Source: Rhizomys pruinosus
Taxonomy: Eukaryota > Chordata > Mammalia > Rodentia > Spalacidae
Direction: 5' to 3'
Length of the DNA: 64,000 nt
NCBI GenBank assembly: GCA_009823505.1
Contig: VZQC01013731.1
Coordinates: 1,624,313 to 1,688,312, forward strand
The notes under the pieces are model-generated. The model searched no databases, was not told the origin of the DNA, and saw only the letters and a program-made list of their open reading frames with translations. This document shows positions 22,092-34,369 of the stretch, piece by piece; the first letter of the stretch is position 1, and each line of letters starts with the position of its first letter. The translations under genes were made by a program, and so were the position numbers.

Positions 22092-22315
22092 GTAACAGTA
22101 ACTACCATTTAGTGAAGACTAGCTGCCAGGCTTGTAGTAAGTGCTTTGTATGTATTATCTAATTTAATTCTCCTAGAAATCGCTAGGTTTGGAAGTGCAA
22201 TTATCTCTATTTTACACAGGAGGAAATTAAGGCTCAGAGCAGTCAGATCTTTGCTCAAGGTCACACTGACGAAACTGGTGAAGAGGGAAATGAGCCAAGT
22301 CTGAGTTGCTCTGGA
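22092..22315 (-). repeat. MIR relic
   Basis: Reverse MIR, one of the clearest here: 'aactaccatttagtgaagac', 'gtgctttgtatgtattatct', 'aatttaattctcctag', 'attttacacaggaggaaatt', 'ggctcagagcagtcagatct' and 'ctcaaggtcacac'. Confidence 0.85.
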
Positions 22316-22419
22316 GCAGTGGTACTTGAAGAGCAGAACTAGAGAATTCTTCATCCCTACCAAGGGACAGTTTGCAAAGCCCGAAGACATTTTGGGTTGT
22401 CATTACTTAGAGGAGAAGT

Positions 22420-22545
22420 TCTGCTTGCATCCCCTGTGTAGATGTTAATGATGTTCTGAACATCCTACAATACATAGGACAGCACACTTCTGCTCCCACA
22501 TCAAAGAATTACCCAGCCTAAAATGCCAGTGGAGCCAATTTGCAA
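22420..22545 (-). mobile_element. MER20 relic (hAT-Charlie)
   Basis: The blocks 'aacatcctacaatacatagg', 'caaagaattacccagcct' and 'aaaatgccagtggagcc' match the reverse complement of MER20, a eutherian DNA transposon. The 5' part is missing. Confidence 0.7.
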
Positions 22546-23160
22546 AAGTCTTTTGTGGAACCGCAGTGTGTACTATGGGTAGCCAATATCATCACACTCT
22601 CTGAAACATTTTGCATTATATAAAATAGTCCCAGTTCACATTGGAGGGTTGTGGTTACATCTGCTGTTGCCTGACATTTGCCTAAAAGCTACAATGGAGC
22701 AGTTTAGATCAAGCCATTCCCAGGAAAAGCTTTCGATGAACATCAGAACAAGTACAATCCCGGTGGGTCTTGCATCCCCATTTCAGCTAAGGTTCAAGTT
22801 CACGAACGCCAGAAATGAACTCATTAGATGCTCATGGGCTGTAGGACAAATGTTAACAGCTTCACCTTTAATTTAAGCTAGGCTTTAATTTTATAACTGG
22901 TCCTTGGGTAGCAACTAGATTTATTGGGGCCTTTTAAACAGCTGAGGCAAATCAATAAAGCACATAAGCATATGATTCGTTTGCTATTTGCAAATATAAA
23001 TCTAAATTCCTCCCCTCTCACATATGTGCTGTCTGAATAGGTTCCAAGTTTTAAAACAACCCCAAAACAGACCTTTAGAAGCAACCCCCAAATAATGAGA
23101 TAGTCTAGAGTTGGAATGAATAAAGTAGTAATCTCAAATAGATTTCTACCTGCTAAGGCA
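22546..23160. other. unique block, candidate conserved non-coding DNA
   Basis: No repeat. Balanced base composition with many homeodomain-like TTTAAT/ATTTAA cores ('tttaatttaagctag', 'aggctttaattttataac'). The 75-aa open frame at 22649-22876 has no domain. Confidence 0.35.
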
Positions 23161-23168
23161 AAAATACT

Positions 23169-23315
23169 TTTTTTTTTTTGAGACAGGATCTCCCTGTAGC
23201 CCCAGCCAGCCTGGAACTTACTATGTAGACCAGGCTGGACTTGAACTACCAGAGATCTGCTTGCCTCTGCCTCCCAAATGCTGGGATTAGAGAGAGGCGT
23301 GTACCATGAGGGTAC
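23169..23315 (-). repeat. B1 SINE
   Basis: Reverse B1: T tract, 'gagacaggatctccctgtag', 'ctatgtagaccaggctgg' and 'cctcccaaatgctgggatta'. Confidence 0.93.
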
Positions 23316-23439
23316 TCTTGTCAGTCCATAAGGCTAAACAACATACTGAATGGTGGCACTGTGACTAATGTCACAGAACCAAGGGTGCTACAAGCTAGCC
23401 TGATTGTCTGTGCAGATCCCCCTCATTCTGTGGGTTTTA

Positions 23440-23585
23440 ATGCATCTAACATATATTACTGCATTTCCCATTAAAATGAACTCTGAGGCATATACCCCAT
23501 TTTACAGATGAGAATATGGGTTCAGAAAGTTTTGGAAATTTGTCCAAGGACTCAGAACTTGGTTCAAGTATGGAGAACCCCTGCA
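23440..23585 (-). repeat. MIR relic
   Basis: Reverse MIR signature 'ccccattttacagatgagaa' followed by 'ggttcagaaagttttgg' and 'gtccaaggactcagaacttg'. Confidence 0.7.
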
Positions 23586-23882
23586 GAGAATGTAAGCCAA
23601 GCCAGTCAGTCTGCCTTAAAGCCTGCTGCTGATAGTGGGATGGATATGTGGGCATCTGTGGATAATTCCATGACCTTCACTGTGTCTCCCTAGCCAAGCC
23701 ACTGTTCTTTGTCAGCACTTATAGAAGTATAGTACATAGCAGACATGTACTACACATGAAGCTATTTACATTTAAATAGGTTAAAATTTAGTACAATTAA
23801 GAATTCAGTTCCCAGTCACACTAGCCATAATTCGCTTGCTAATAGCCAAATGTTGCTAATAGCTATCGCTGAGAAGTGGAGG

Positions 23883-24215
23883 GCTATGGTTGTTTGCATG
23901 AGTGTCCCCCATAGGCTCTGAGTATTTGAATACTTATCCCCAGTTTCCAGCGCTGTTTGCAAAAGGCCATGCTAGCAGAAGCACTTCACTGGGGCCAGCT
24001 TTGAGAGTTCTTAAGTCCTGCTAGTCTCAGTCTACTTCCTGTGCCTGTTTGAAGATGTGGATGCTCAGCTTTCTGCTCCAGCCTCCTGTGCCGCCACTTC
24101 TCTGTGCCATGAAGAACTCTCGCCTCTCTGGAACTGTAATGCCAAAAAAACTCTTCCTTCTATAAGTTCCCTTGGTCATGGTATTTTATAATAGCAACAG
24201 AAAAGTAAATAATGC
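23883..24215 (+). mobile_element. URR1-like hAT-Charlie element
   Basis: Same family as 14823-15223: 'atggttgtttgcatgagtgt', 'cccccataggctctgagtat', 'tctgctccagcctcctgtgc', and 'atagcaacagaaaagtaaat' at the end. No internal duplication in this copy. Confidence 0.75.
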
Positions 24216-24436
24216 AAAGGAATTTCCCTTTATCAAATAATAGTGGTTTGGAGAGATTAAGGAAATCAAACCGGTGGGATCAATAGTATTTCAGAAAGCC
24301 ATTCAGTTTGTCATGACAAAAAAATGAGAAGAAATTTTTGAAGAAAAGTCCGAATGTTTGGTCTGGATCGACCACCCTCAGGTTGCAGGCACGGCTTTTC
24401 CTGCTCATTTTCAGGCCAGCCCACAAGATTAGAACT

Positions 24437-24548
24437 GCCAGCCCCATTTTGTGGAGGGAGCAGCTTAAGTTTAGTTACTTAAGCAACATTTGCATACTCT
24501 AAGTAACGGAACAAAGATTCAAACTCAGATCTGCTCTCCAAACCTATG
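24437..24548 (-). repeat. MIR relic
   Basis: Reverse MIR-like order: 'ccccattttgtggaggg', 'gcttaagtttagttact' and 'gattcaaactcagatctgc'. Confidence 0.55.
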
Positions 24549-27298
24549 CATCTGCCTTCAGCTATATCTACACCAGCAGTCCTCAATACAAATAAGAACT
24601 TTGGTTCTGTTGAAATCTCAGTGTCACTCTGAATGAGATAAGTTCATTGTGTGCAAAAGTAATGAGCATCCAGATCTGGAACTTCTATCTGAGTGGGTAA
24701 GCAATGGAAAGATTTCCCAACATGCACTGCATGTTAAATTTCTCAGAGTTCTGCTCTTACACCTAATTCTCTCATCCTTCCTGTCCAAGTCACACAGCTG
24801 GCATTCCGTATAGCCTGCACTATAAAGTGCCACTAGGCTTCTGCCCAGTGTTGTTTAAATGACTGTGCAAAGTCACTAGCCTGCCTTTCTCCCAGCACTT
24901 GAGAGAGGTTTAGCATGGAACAGCCCTGGTGACAATGTTACTAAAGCCAGGCTGTCTCCATGTCTGTGGCCTGGTGTTAAATGACCCATATGTTCTCACA
25001 ACACATATTCCTGGCCCAGATGGCTTTCACAGCTCTAGATGGCTGGAATCTGAAGTGCACATCCTGAGCCTGGCCATTTACAATTGAGGAGAGTCTCCAG
25101 ACGAGCGTGTCATCGCTTCATGGAGCCATCTGAAAGAGGCAGGATAGTTTTCCAAGCAGGTCGCCTCATGGACTATATGAGGACAATTTCTTTTGAGATT
25201 TGAAGTTACAAGTGAGAAAGGTCACTATAAAGTCATTGAGAATTGCATCTCAAGACGGTTTGATAGCAAAAGGACGCACCAGCCCTCCCTGGTGATTTAT
25301 TGCTTACTCTTTTAACTTTTTTAAAAAAAGACCAGCAGATCGATTGTGCTGCCTGTGTTTAGAGACATGCTTACCTTTTCTCAGACCTGACACACTGGCC
25401 TGCTTTTAATGCCATTCCCGCTGTGCATAGGGAACTCCCCCGAGGCCACATCACTCAGCATTTAGCACAGAATGAAAACCATCTGCCATGTTAAAACAGA
25501 TGAACTTTGGAGGGGTCATGGCGACGAAGTCCTCAGAATGACCCATTACGCCTGCAGACACAGGCCGAGGAGGGTAGAGAGATGGTCTCCACTAATGGAG
25601 ACAGACTTAGGGCTGTGAAGTTTTTAGGTCACTTTCCAGAGAAATGACAGGTGTCTGTGGGTGCTGGTCAGTCCGCCAGTTTCTGCTCCTGTCTCCAGCT
25701 CTCCTCCATCGTTAACTTCCAGGCTGAGTTAAACTTTTGCTCCCATGAGATAATCCTAATAAGGTCTAATTTCTAAGCCCTGCATATATTTGAGGTGAGT
25801 CATCTGGGGGTAAGAATAACACAAACCCCCAAGGTTTTATTAAGATGCCCAGGAAGTGTATGTCTGCATTTCTGTGCTTATTGGCTCATTAACAGGTAGC
25901 TGTTCTTCTGCCTGCTACTCTCAGGGACTTAACTTCTTTTCTGGGTTTATTCTTTCGTGGATGCTTTTATTTCATTTATTTTTAGATGACAAAATGGCCC
26001 CCAGTCTATTAATTTATTTAACAAATCAAGTATGTGCTATGCTTAGAAAGAGATGGTTAGATAAAAGATTATTATTATTAAGAGTTGCATGCCTTCCTTG
26101 GGTCTTCATGAAGGCTGTGCTGAATTCCACAAGCTCCCCATTCATGTACAAACTGCTGTTTACAAGGCAGCCCTCTATTCCCTTCCCTTTTCATGTATGG
26201 GGCTCACAAGACATCAGAGGCTCCACAGCTTTCAATACCAACAGCTGCTCCAGAGATGCTGAGTGTACATCAAATCGCCCTCCGTGTCCAGACCAGAGGA
26301 TGTTTAATGTGGCCAGTGACATTTTTCCAAGTCTGTTTATTACCTGCTGGTGAGAGTTCCTCTGAGACAATTTGAGGTAAAACTTTAGGCATGATTATGC
26401 TTTATGAGGACATAATGCCCTTCAGGCTTAATTTCACATGATGTTAAATCAATGCTCATATTCAGTTCTTTTTTGTCTGTGTTCATGTTAAAGGGCACAA
26501 TATTAAAGTTGCCTATAAGTAGCCCAGAAGTTCCTGCCACACAAATGGTATAAATTGACTTTGAACCCTTTGTCTGAGTATAAAACCAATAAAAGGTAGA
26601 CAGGTAGCATACTAGCTCACCAGCTCATATCTATCAATAAGTTCGGTGAAGCCTAAAGACCAGTGGAGAGAATCAAGGGAGGGAACTGTGTTCTAGCCTC
26701 TGGTGACGGTCTCCACTTCTGAAGCTCCAGGGGACCATGGCAGGCTTCCCTGTTTTCATTCCCATGGTGCATGCTGGTTGAAAGCTTCCTTCTCTAGGGT
26801 GACTTAATCATCTCCCATCCCTGAGGGGGCACAGGACAGGCTGACTATGCAGGTTAGGCTAGAGAGCCACCAAAGCTGCTTGCTCTTCTAGGAAATGGCT
26901 GTGCAGAGAGCTGAAGATGAGAGGGACCCTGGGGTGAGGACAGAGAAGGTGGACACTGTCCTGATGTCTGGGGCCTTTGGTTTTGTCTTTGAGCTGTAGG
27001 CCAGGCTGACTCTTCTTAATTTTTGATTATGAAATGCATTTTCCTGGAAGAAGGACATTTCTTATTTATAAGTGCTTTCTTATTATCTTTTGGCTTTTGA
27101 GATCGTTCTTCTACTTATAAAGACTCTTAAATAGTCCAAGCTACACACAGATTCTCCCTCTGGGTTTGTATTCACATGGACATGTGTGTCTTCTTAGAGT
27201 GTTACTGAGTCATCATCAGTATTCCCCTCTCCTTTAACAACTACTGCAGCAAATTAACCCTGCTGGCTCAACCTAATTACATCACCAACAGAATCCTC
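24549..27298. other. 2.7-kb repeat-poor unique block
   Basis: The longest stretch here without a recognisable interspersed repeat. It includes the longest non-repetitive open frame in the window, a 165-codon plus-strand frame at 25856-26353. That frame has no domain I recognise, and roughly one such frame is expected by chance in 64 kb. AT-rich homeodomain-like cores cluster around 25980-26080. Confidence 0.4.
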
Positions 27299-27456
27299 TT
27301 TTTTTGGTCTTTTTTTTTTTTTGAGATAGGGTCTCCCTGTAGCCCCAGCTGTCCTGGAACTCACTTTGTAGACCAGGCTGTCTTTGAACTCACAGAGATC
27401 TGCCTGCCTCTGCCTCCCAAGTGCTGGGATTAAATGTGTGAGCCACCACACCCGGT
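27299..27456 (-). repeat. B1 SINE
   Basis: Reverse B1: two T tracts, 'gagatagggtctccctgtag', 'tgtcctggaactcacttt', 'gctgggattaaatgtgtg' and 'ccaccacacccggtg'. Confidence 0.95.
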
Positions 27457-27479
27457 GTACAGACAGAATTCTTTAGGTG

Positions 27480-28362
27480 CCACTGTGTGTGGTAGAATGT
27501 GCATGCTTGAATGTGTGCATTTGTTAGAGGGTATGTTAGGACAGGTGTGTATGTGTGCTAGAATGTGTGTATGTGTGATATAATGTGATAGAATATGTGT
27601 TTATGTATGTTAGAATGTGTTAGAGCATGTATACTAGAATGTTTGCATTAGAATAGGTGCATATGTGTCTTAGAATTTGTTTGTATGCTAGAATGTATGT
27701 GTTAGAACATGTGTGTATGTGTATGCTTGAATGTGTTTATGACCGAGTGTGTATATTAGAATAAATGTGTATGCATATATGCTATAATATGTATTAGAAT
27801 CTATGTGCTAGAATTTGTGTATTCGTGGGTTAGACTGTATATGTGTTAGATTTCTGTGTTAGAATATGTGTCCTGAAATATATATATGCATGTGTGTTAA
27901 GGTGTGTATATGTGTACGTTAGAATGTGTGTTTTAGAATGTGTGTATTTGAATGGCTGTATTCAGAATGTATGTGTGTGTTAAAATGTGTGTGTTTGAAT
28001 GCAAGTGTTATAATGTGTTTTAGACTGTATATGTGAGCATTAGAATGTACATGTTTCAGAATGTATATGTGTTTGAATACATATGTGTATGTGGTTTTTT
28101 AGAATGTATGTGTTAGACTGTATATGTGGATGTCTTAGAATGTACATGCTAGAATTTGTGTATGCATGTATTAGAAAGTGTATGTGTTAGAACTGTGTGT
28201 TAGAATATGTGTACTAGAGTATGTGTATGCATGTATGTTAGAATGTGTGTTATTATGCATGTAACTGTATGTTAGAATGTGGGCCTATGGTAGAATGGGG
28301 ATTAGAATGTATGCATGTGTATTGGAATGTATATGATAGAATATGCATGTACATACACCTGC
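27480..28362. repeat. degenerate TTAGAATGTGTG tandem array
   Basis: About 880 bp built from variants of GTGTTAGAATGTGTATG, separated by TG/TATG spacers. 'tagaatgt', 'tagaatat' and similar cores recur dozens of times at irregular 12-35 bp spacing. No A-rich tail or transposon ends are seen. Confidence 0.9.
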
Positions 28363-31300
28363 ATCCACCCTGCACTATATGTCTGAAGTATGAAGACAGT
28401 AGAATGTGGGAATGCCCCACCCCGTGGCCCACAGCCATCAGTTTTGATAAAGAAGGAAGGGCTTAGCAGGACTAGAGCAGCTGAAGGGTTTTGCCCCCCA
28501 GGCGATACATTTTTATTCTTTCAATCAACCATTTGAATAGATTACTTAATTAGCATTTATTGTTTGTAAAATTCCTTGTCCAGAAGTACCATTTTAGGGC
28601 CTGCAGTTTTGAAGAAAGACAATTTAATGGGTGATAATCTTGTATAGAATTTTCAAATTGATTTCTCGGTAGTAAATTGTTCCTCAATTGTGGTGCCTTC
28701 TCCTCTCTCATCAGACGCCAAGGCTTCTTTCTAAATGCATTCATAACCATTAAAATGTTGTCTCTAGTTCCCTGTCATTTGAAACAGGTCATAACTCTGG
28801 GCACAAACATTTAAAGGACAACTATACTTTCACAATTTCATTAGTCTGCTAGCAGAGTGGGAATGTTCTATTGAAGTTTGTGGGAATGTTCTATTGAAGT
28901 TTATAGCACTCTGCAGTTCCTGATGGAAACAGTTCAGCTCTACCCATCCCAAGAGGAGAGATAACCTTTTTCTTTGTACACAAAGTTGTTTGGTTGAAAT
29001 TCTACTTTGCCTGAGCCTTATTTATCAGCCTGATATATGACTGGAGCTGTAGAGAGACTCTCTAGAACCTGTTTATAATTTGCCAGCCTAGTCTTTCCCC
29101 AGCAACACCCTGGGAATTGAGCAAGCACATTGCCAAGGAAACTCGCCGAATGGAGTGCTGTTTGGATCTATAGTCAATGAGTTGCTTTGACTCTTTAGAA
29201 GATGGTACTTGAATGTGTTACTCAAAAGAAGGAGCTCTGGAAATTTTGAAATAAAACAAAGAAATGAAAATAAATTAATATATTGGCATTCCCTGTGATA
29301 TTTCTGGCGGTCTGTACTCCTGGGAGTAGCTTATGAACAGAACTGCTTCATACCTGGCTGTTACATCCCGTAGGGGTGCAGTGGGGGCTTATCAGTGTCC
29401 CTACTTAGATGTTTTCTAGCCAAATTAGATCTAAAAGATGATCTGGCCAGTCTGATCCTCTCATTGTACCAATGAGGGTTCTGCTTAGGGAGTACAAAAA
29501 CACAATGTTGAGTCCACTTAAGAACTTTTGGGGTGCCAAAAAACAGGCTTTGAGAACATCTCTAGTCTGCTGCTCTGGCTGCCAAGCTCATAAAGAAGGC
29601 AGGTACTCTCGGCCATTTTTACTGATAAAGAAAAGGTCAGGAAATTCAAAGGTCTGGAGCTGTATTAGACAGAACGTTGGTGGTGGGCTTGAATGGATGG
29701 TCACCTAGGCCAGTCAACCAAGGATGTCCTTCCTAGGGAATCTTCTGGATAAAGGAACAAACATGCTCTTGCTTCTCAGAAGCCCTGAGTGTTGGCTGTT
29801 TTATGCCCTATAGGCAACCCACAATACAAACCTTGGATTGTTCCAAGGATGTTCCTTACAACCTCCTCCTGACCCCAAATTTTCTGGGTTTTCAGCTTGA
29901 TTCTTTCCTCATACTGTGTCCTTTTCAAGCTTACATGGCCTTGCTATTTCTGAGACTTCATAATCCATACCAACCTCTTTCTTCTCCCTACTGTCTTTAA
30001 ACACAATCTCACTAATTCTTCCATTTAGAAAATGGACAATGTGCAGTGCCCATTCTGAGCAGTGAACCAGGCTAACAGGGTGGAAGGAATATTGGAAAGC
30101 ACCGGGCTTGGAAACCAAACTCCAAGGATCATATACAGTTCTAGAACTGGCAGGTGTTTACATGTAATTTTGCCTGTAATTATCTTGGATAATTGGATTT
30201 AATTGTTCATACTTTTTAGTCAAGATAGTCCACATAGAAAGCAATTCATATTTCTAGCTTCTCAGTGGCAATCTGGGCCAACTGAGACCACAAGGCACCA
30301 GTTCTCATGAGGATGGTATTCTGGACTCTCTGGATGGGCGCCTACAACATGCATGTACATGATCTACAGACACTTCTTAGACCTCTGGGGCAAATGATGG
30401 ATGGAGTCTCCTCACACTCTCACTCCACAGACATCACCTGGTCTAGAGATGGCAACCAGACAAAAAAGAATCTTCACGGCTCCAGAATAGCCTGGGAGCT
30501 CTTAAGGTGGACTCATAGTGCGGTCAGGTCCATGTCAGGTCCCAATACTGAGACCCCACTACTTGGAATTTTCTGGAGATGTTTTACAAGCTAATAAAGC
30601 CAACATACCAAGAGAATTAGTAATTACCTCTGGTAGGATCCAAGTGAATCAGAAATGAGTATGGCTGTTGAGTATGTCTCTTTGTCCCTTTGTCCCCATA
30701 ACAAGGTTTCTTAAGTTCCAGTAAGAAGTCCAGGAAAAAATGATCATCATGCTTATTTCAGCTATAATAAATCCTCTAGGGCCCCTGAGCAAAGTGTCCT
30801 ATGGAAGGGTCCACATATAGAACTATCTGGTGCCCTAAAAGTAAGCTGATAAATAAATGCCAGAAAGCCAGGTGTGAGGCTGTCTCTTCAGGCGTTGATT
30901 CCCATAGCAAATCTGATTAAGGAATACAATTTGGTTTAGAAATTATCAGAGCAAATCCTATCTCTTAAAAATTTTTATGCTGAATTCTATAAGATTATCC
31001 TGGTCACACCGGATCAGAAATACAGAAGAGAAAAAGCTTCTGATTTTGTCTCTTATTTTCTCATAGCTGCACTCAAACACAGTAAGGAAGCTCGAAGGGC
31101 TAGACAGAGCTATGGAGCAGAAGCTAGAACTCAAGCTAAAACCAGGATGTTCTTGGCTTCCCTGTTTTCCTCTGCTAGGCTGAAGTATGAGCTGCTTAAA
31201 ATCTGAGAATAGAGGTCTTCAAGAGAGTGCAATCCATAGTTAGCCCATTCTAAACAAGCTGCCTCCTCGGTGCAGGTCAGAGAGATGCTAGGTGTCCTTG

Positions 31301-31367
31301 TCAGACAGGAGCCTGTTGTTTCTGATCCAGGCCTGCACATTTATGGAGCTAAGGATCCATCCACTTG
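28363..31367. other. 3-kb unique block
   Basis: Contains an exact 23-bp tandem duplication at 28857-28902 but no interspersed repeat that I can name. Short open frames of 60-95 codons occur in several frames without domains. Confidence 0.45.
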
Positions 31368-31381
31368 TCAGGGGCCTTTTT

Positions 31382-31545
31382 TTTTTTTTTTTTTTTTTTT
31401 TGGTCGTTTCGAGACAGGGTCTCCCTATAGTCCCAGCTGTCCTGGAACTCACTCTGTAGACCAGGCTGGCCTTGAACTCACAAAGATCCGCCTGCCTCTG
31501 CCTCCCGAGTGCTAGTATTAAAGGCATGCGCCACAATGCCTGGCA
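31382..31545 (-). repeat. B1 SINE, young
   Basis: Reverse B1 with T tail, 'gagacagggtctccctatag', 'ctctgtagaccaggctgg' and 'gccacaatgcctggc'. Flanked by a 14-bp target-site duplication tcaggggccttttt (31368-31381 and 31546-31559). Confidence 0.96.
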
Positions 31546-31654
31546 TCAGGGGCCTTTTTAATCAGCATCTCAGGTTATACTGTTTTTAATTATCCCTGTG
31601 CTAGAACTCCAGAGATGTTGCTGTGGGGTCAAGGGGACTGAGAGTCTAAGGGCC

Positions 31655-31890
31655 GTGTAGTGGAGCACTTTGGCCATGACCTCTAGATTCTAGGTTTGAG
31701 CTACAGCTCTGCCACTAGCCAGCATTTAGTTGCTTTTCTGTGCCTCAGTTCCATCATCTGTGAAATGGGATAGTTCTCATAAGATGTTCATAAGTGCTTC
31801 AAACAACTTAGTGTATCTAAAGTGTTTAGAATAGTGTCTGGCATCAATAGTGTGGGCATCAGTTTAAGGGTTATTAAATAACTCCAAAAT
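31655..31890 (+). repeat. MIR relic
   Basis: Forward MIR: 'tttgagctacagctctgcca', 'tgcctcagttccatcatctg', 'gaaatgggatagttctcat', and 'agaatagtgtctggcatcaa'. Truncated by the following B1. Confidence 0.85.
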
Positions 31891-31901
31891 GTGACATATT
31901 G

Positions 31902-32028
31902 AACATGCCTTTAATCCCTGCCTTCTGGAGGCAAAGACAGGAGGATCTCTGTGATATGGAGATCAGATTGGTCTACATAGTAAGTTCCAGGCCACTTGGG
32001 GCTATAGGAAGACTCTATCTAAAAAAAA
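31902..32028 (+). repeat. B1 SINE, older
   Basis: Forward B1 with 'gcctttaatccctgccttct', 'aggcaaagacaggaggatct' and 'gggctataggaagactct'. An exact 11-bp target-site duplication gtgacatattg lies at 31891-31901 and 32029-32039. Confidence 0.93.
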
Positions 32029-32059
32029 GTGACATATTGCTTTTGATAATAATTATTTG

Positions 32060-32310
32060 GGCCTCTTTTATGCGCCAGGCCCCAGACCAATAATTTAAGA
32101 TATAGTAAGCCATTTAATGCTTAGGATATTCAAGAAATGCATGTAGAATCTACAACTTATTACAATTATTACCACTTTCAGAGAAAACTGGAGCTTGAAA
32201 ACATTAGTCAGATGTTATATGCCTAGAACATAAAACTAAGTAAGTGCATCCAGATTTGAAAGCAGGCAACAGCCTCTGGAACCCACTTAACCACTACTTT
32301 GTACAAAGAG
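32060..32310 (-). repeat. MIR relic
   Basis: Reverse MIR: 'tatgcgccaggccccagacc', 'aagccatttaatgcttagg', 'cagagaaaactggagcttg', and 'cagatttgaaagcaggcaac'. Confidence 0.65.
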
Positions 32311-32444
32311 GCAAATGACTTTCATATTTACTGTTCTAAATCCAAGATAGAGTCCATTCATTGTAGATACATGGGACCCTCTGAAGCTGGGTGAAAGAGG
32401 AGCACAGGCACTATTTCCTGATTACCCCCAACTAAAGACTAGTG

Positions 32445-32560
32445 AAGGGCAGGTGAGATGACTGAGCAGAAAAAGGAGCTTGCTGGCAACCCTGATAATT
32501 GTCCATGCACGCACACACACAAATAAATAAATAAATAAGTAAATAAATAAATAAATAAAC
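32445..32560 (+). repeat. B3-type SINE fragment with (AAAT)n tail
   Basis: The head 'gggcaggtgagatgactgag' and 'aggagcttgctggcaaccct' match the B3 form 'gagatggctcagcaggtaaagg'. The middle is deleted. The tail is the AAAT run at 32519-32560. Confidence 0.7.
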
Positions 32561-32860
32561 CCCTCAACTGACCAGTGGATAGAGAAAATGTGGTATATCT
32601 ACACAATGGAGTTCTATGCAGTGGTAAAGAAAGATGACATCATGAACTTTGCAGGTAAATGGATGGAGCTAGAAGATATGCTGAGTGAAGTAACACAGTC
32701 CCAGAAAAACAAATGACAAATGGTATCCCTCATCTGTGGATGCTAACACCAATTACTTAATTGTATGGCAAACTGAGCAATGTTAATATGATCTGAAAAC
32801 AGATCACATTATATCGTGAATCCCTTAAAAAAATTTAAAAATTAAAAAAAAATAAAAAAA
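32561..32860 (+). mobile_element. L1 ORF2 3' end and 3' UTR fragment
   Basis: The blocks 'gtggtatatctacacaatgg', 'atggatggagctagaagat' and 'gagtgaagtaacacagtccc' are the C-terminal coding end of L1 ORF2. They are followed by a short UTR and an A-rich end. Only about 300 bp remain; inactive. Confidence 0.85.
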
Positions 32861-32902
32861 TAAGTAAAAAGAAATTAGAAGAAAAAGATTAAATAAAAAC
32901 TG

Positions 32903-33117
32903 TGTCTGGAAAGCTGGCTCAGTGGTTAAGAGCACTGGCTGCTCTAGAGAACCCAGGTTCAATTCTCAGCACCCACATAGTGGCTGACACCCATCTTTAA
33001 CTCCAGTCCCAGGGGCTATGACACCATCTTATGATCTCTGCAGGCATAGCGTGAACTTTCAGCAGCTACATATGTGCAAGCAAAACACATAAAATAGAAT
33101 TAAAATCTTTTAAAAAT
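32903..33117 (+). repeat. B3-type SINE, old
   Basis: Forward: 'aaagctggctcagtggttaa', B box 'ggttcaattct', 'taactccagtcccaggggc' as a single unit (no 17-bp duplication) and an A/T-rich tail. Confidence 0.88.
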
Positions 33118-34268
33118 ACCAGTGAAACTGATAGATAAGCATCAACTCAGTATTTCCTTGGGGAAAAACTCAACCTTTGGGCTGTGGATGCCAGTTGTAA
33201 TGTTTCCTATTGTTAAGTAAGGGATCCTAGAGTTTCCTTTCATACAAAGCATAAGTTCTAGTGCTTTCTAATTCTTCTATTAGTGGAGCAAGCCAGTGAT
33301 GTTGATAATGCAAGCACCACACTGTTTCGAACATGTGTGCAAAGAAAGTTCCTCACTGTGGTGAGACTCTGACCAGCTTCAACTTCCAGTCAAGAGGATA
33401 AGATGAAAACTGAATGTTGAAAATGACAAAATTGATGCCTTGCTGTGTTTCTGTGATTTGGCTCTCATGAAGCTCTGTAAAATCTCCCAAAGACCCAGAT
33501 GTGCATTAAAAGAGAGGTGAGGGTAGCAAGTGTCCACAGGGAAAATGATTGAAGGTGACAGAAGCCATGATGCCACACTCAAAAAGAACCTTTTCTGTCC
33601 ACACTGTGTAGAAGATGATGACTTTGCAGTTGAGAGATAAGCCTGGGAATTGAGGAAGACTTATTGTCCTGAAGCTGATCTTCTGCTTCCACCAGTATTT
33701 CACTCAGGAAGCGGAAGCATTAAATGAAGAGTGGTCTCACATTTCAAAAGAGAGGGTCTTACAAACCGTTGCAAGACCTGAAAGGAGCTTTGAGCTGGTG
33801 TGTGCTGTCTAAGAAAGAATTCTGCCTTTCAGCCAGGAAGGGTATTTAGCTGGCATCTGAGGGTTAGCATTAACTTGTAATATTTCTATCCTTCATTCCA
33901 AACCTTAGTAGCATCTGAAAGCTTACAAATATCATATTTAACTTGTTTTGGACAACTTTAATCAGTTTCTTTTTTTTTTTTTTTAACTCAGAACTGTACA
34001 TGTTCCTTGACTAAGGAGACCATTCATTCCATCCTTTTGTGGGGAGAAATCCCAGTTTCTACCTGTAATACCATTTTAAATGTCTCTTATAAGTGTTCAG
34101 GTTTGGATGCTAAATTATACTCTCTATTTACTCCAGTAATACACAGAACATCCAACCTAGGCAGATGCCACCACATGCATACAGGGAAGTCACTGCAGTA
34201 CAGTTTATAACAACACAGAATGGCCAGTGAGATACTGTGCTCCCCCTAGAGAGCACCATCTTGCAGTT
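33118..34268. other. unique sequence, nothing recognised
   Basis: Apart from an 18-bp T run near 33968 I see nothing supportable. Confidence 0.45.
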
Positions 34269-34281
34269 AAAAGACTGATGA

Positions 34282-34369
34282 TGACCTCCGCAGCATTGCA
34301 TGACACAGGTGCACAAACTTGCATGCAGACAGTACATTCATACACATACAGAAATAAATAAAATTAAAA
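34282..34369 (+). repeat. 5'-truncated B2-like SINE
   Basis: Only the 3' part of the family is present ('tgacctccgcagcattgcat' to the AAATAA tail), about 88 bp without promoter boxes. An exact 13-bp target-site duplication aaaagactgatga (34269-34281 and 34370-34382) shows it inserted in this short form. Confidence 0.95.

Noticed and set aside
25856..26353. 165-codon plus-strand open frame
   Set aside because: No domain, no codon or splice support; about one frame of this length is expected by chance in six frames of 64 kb.
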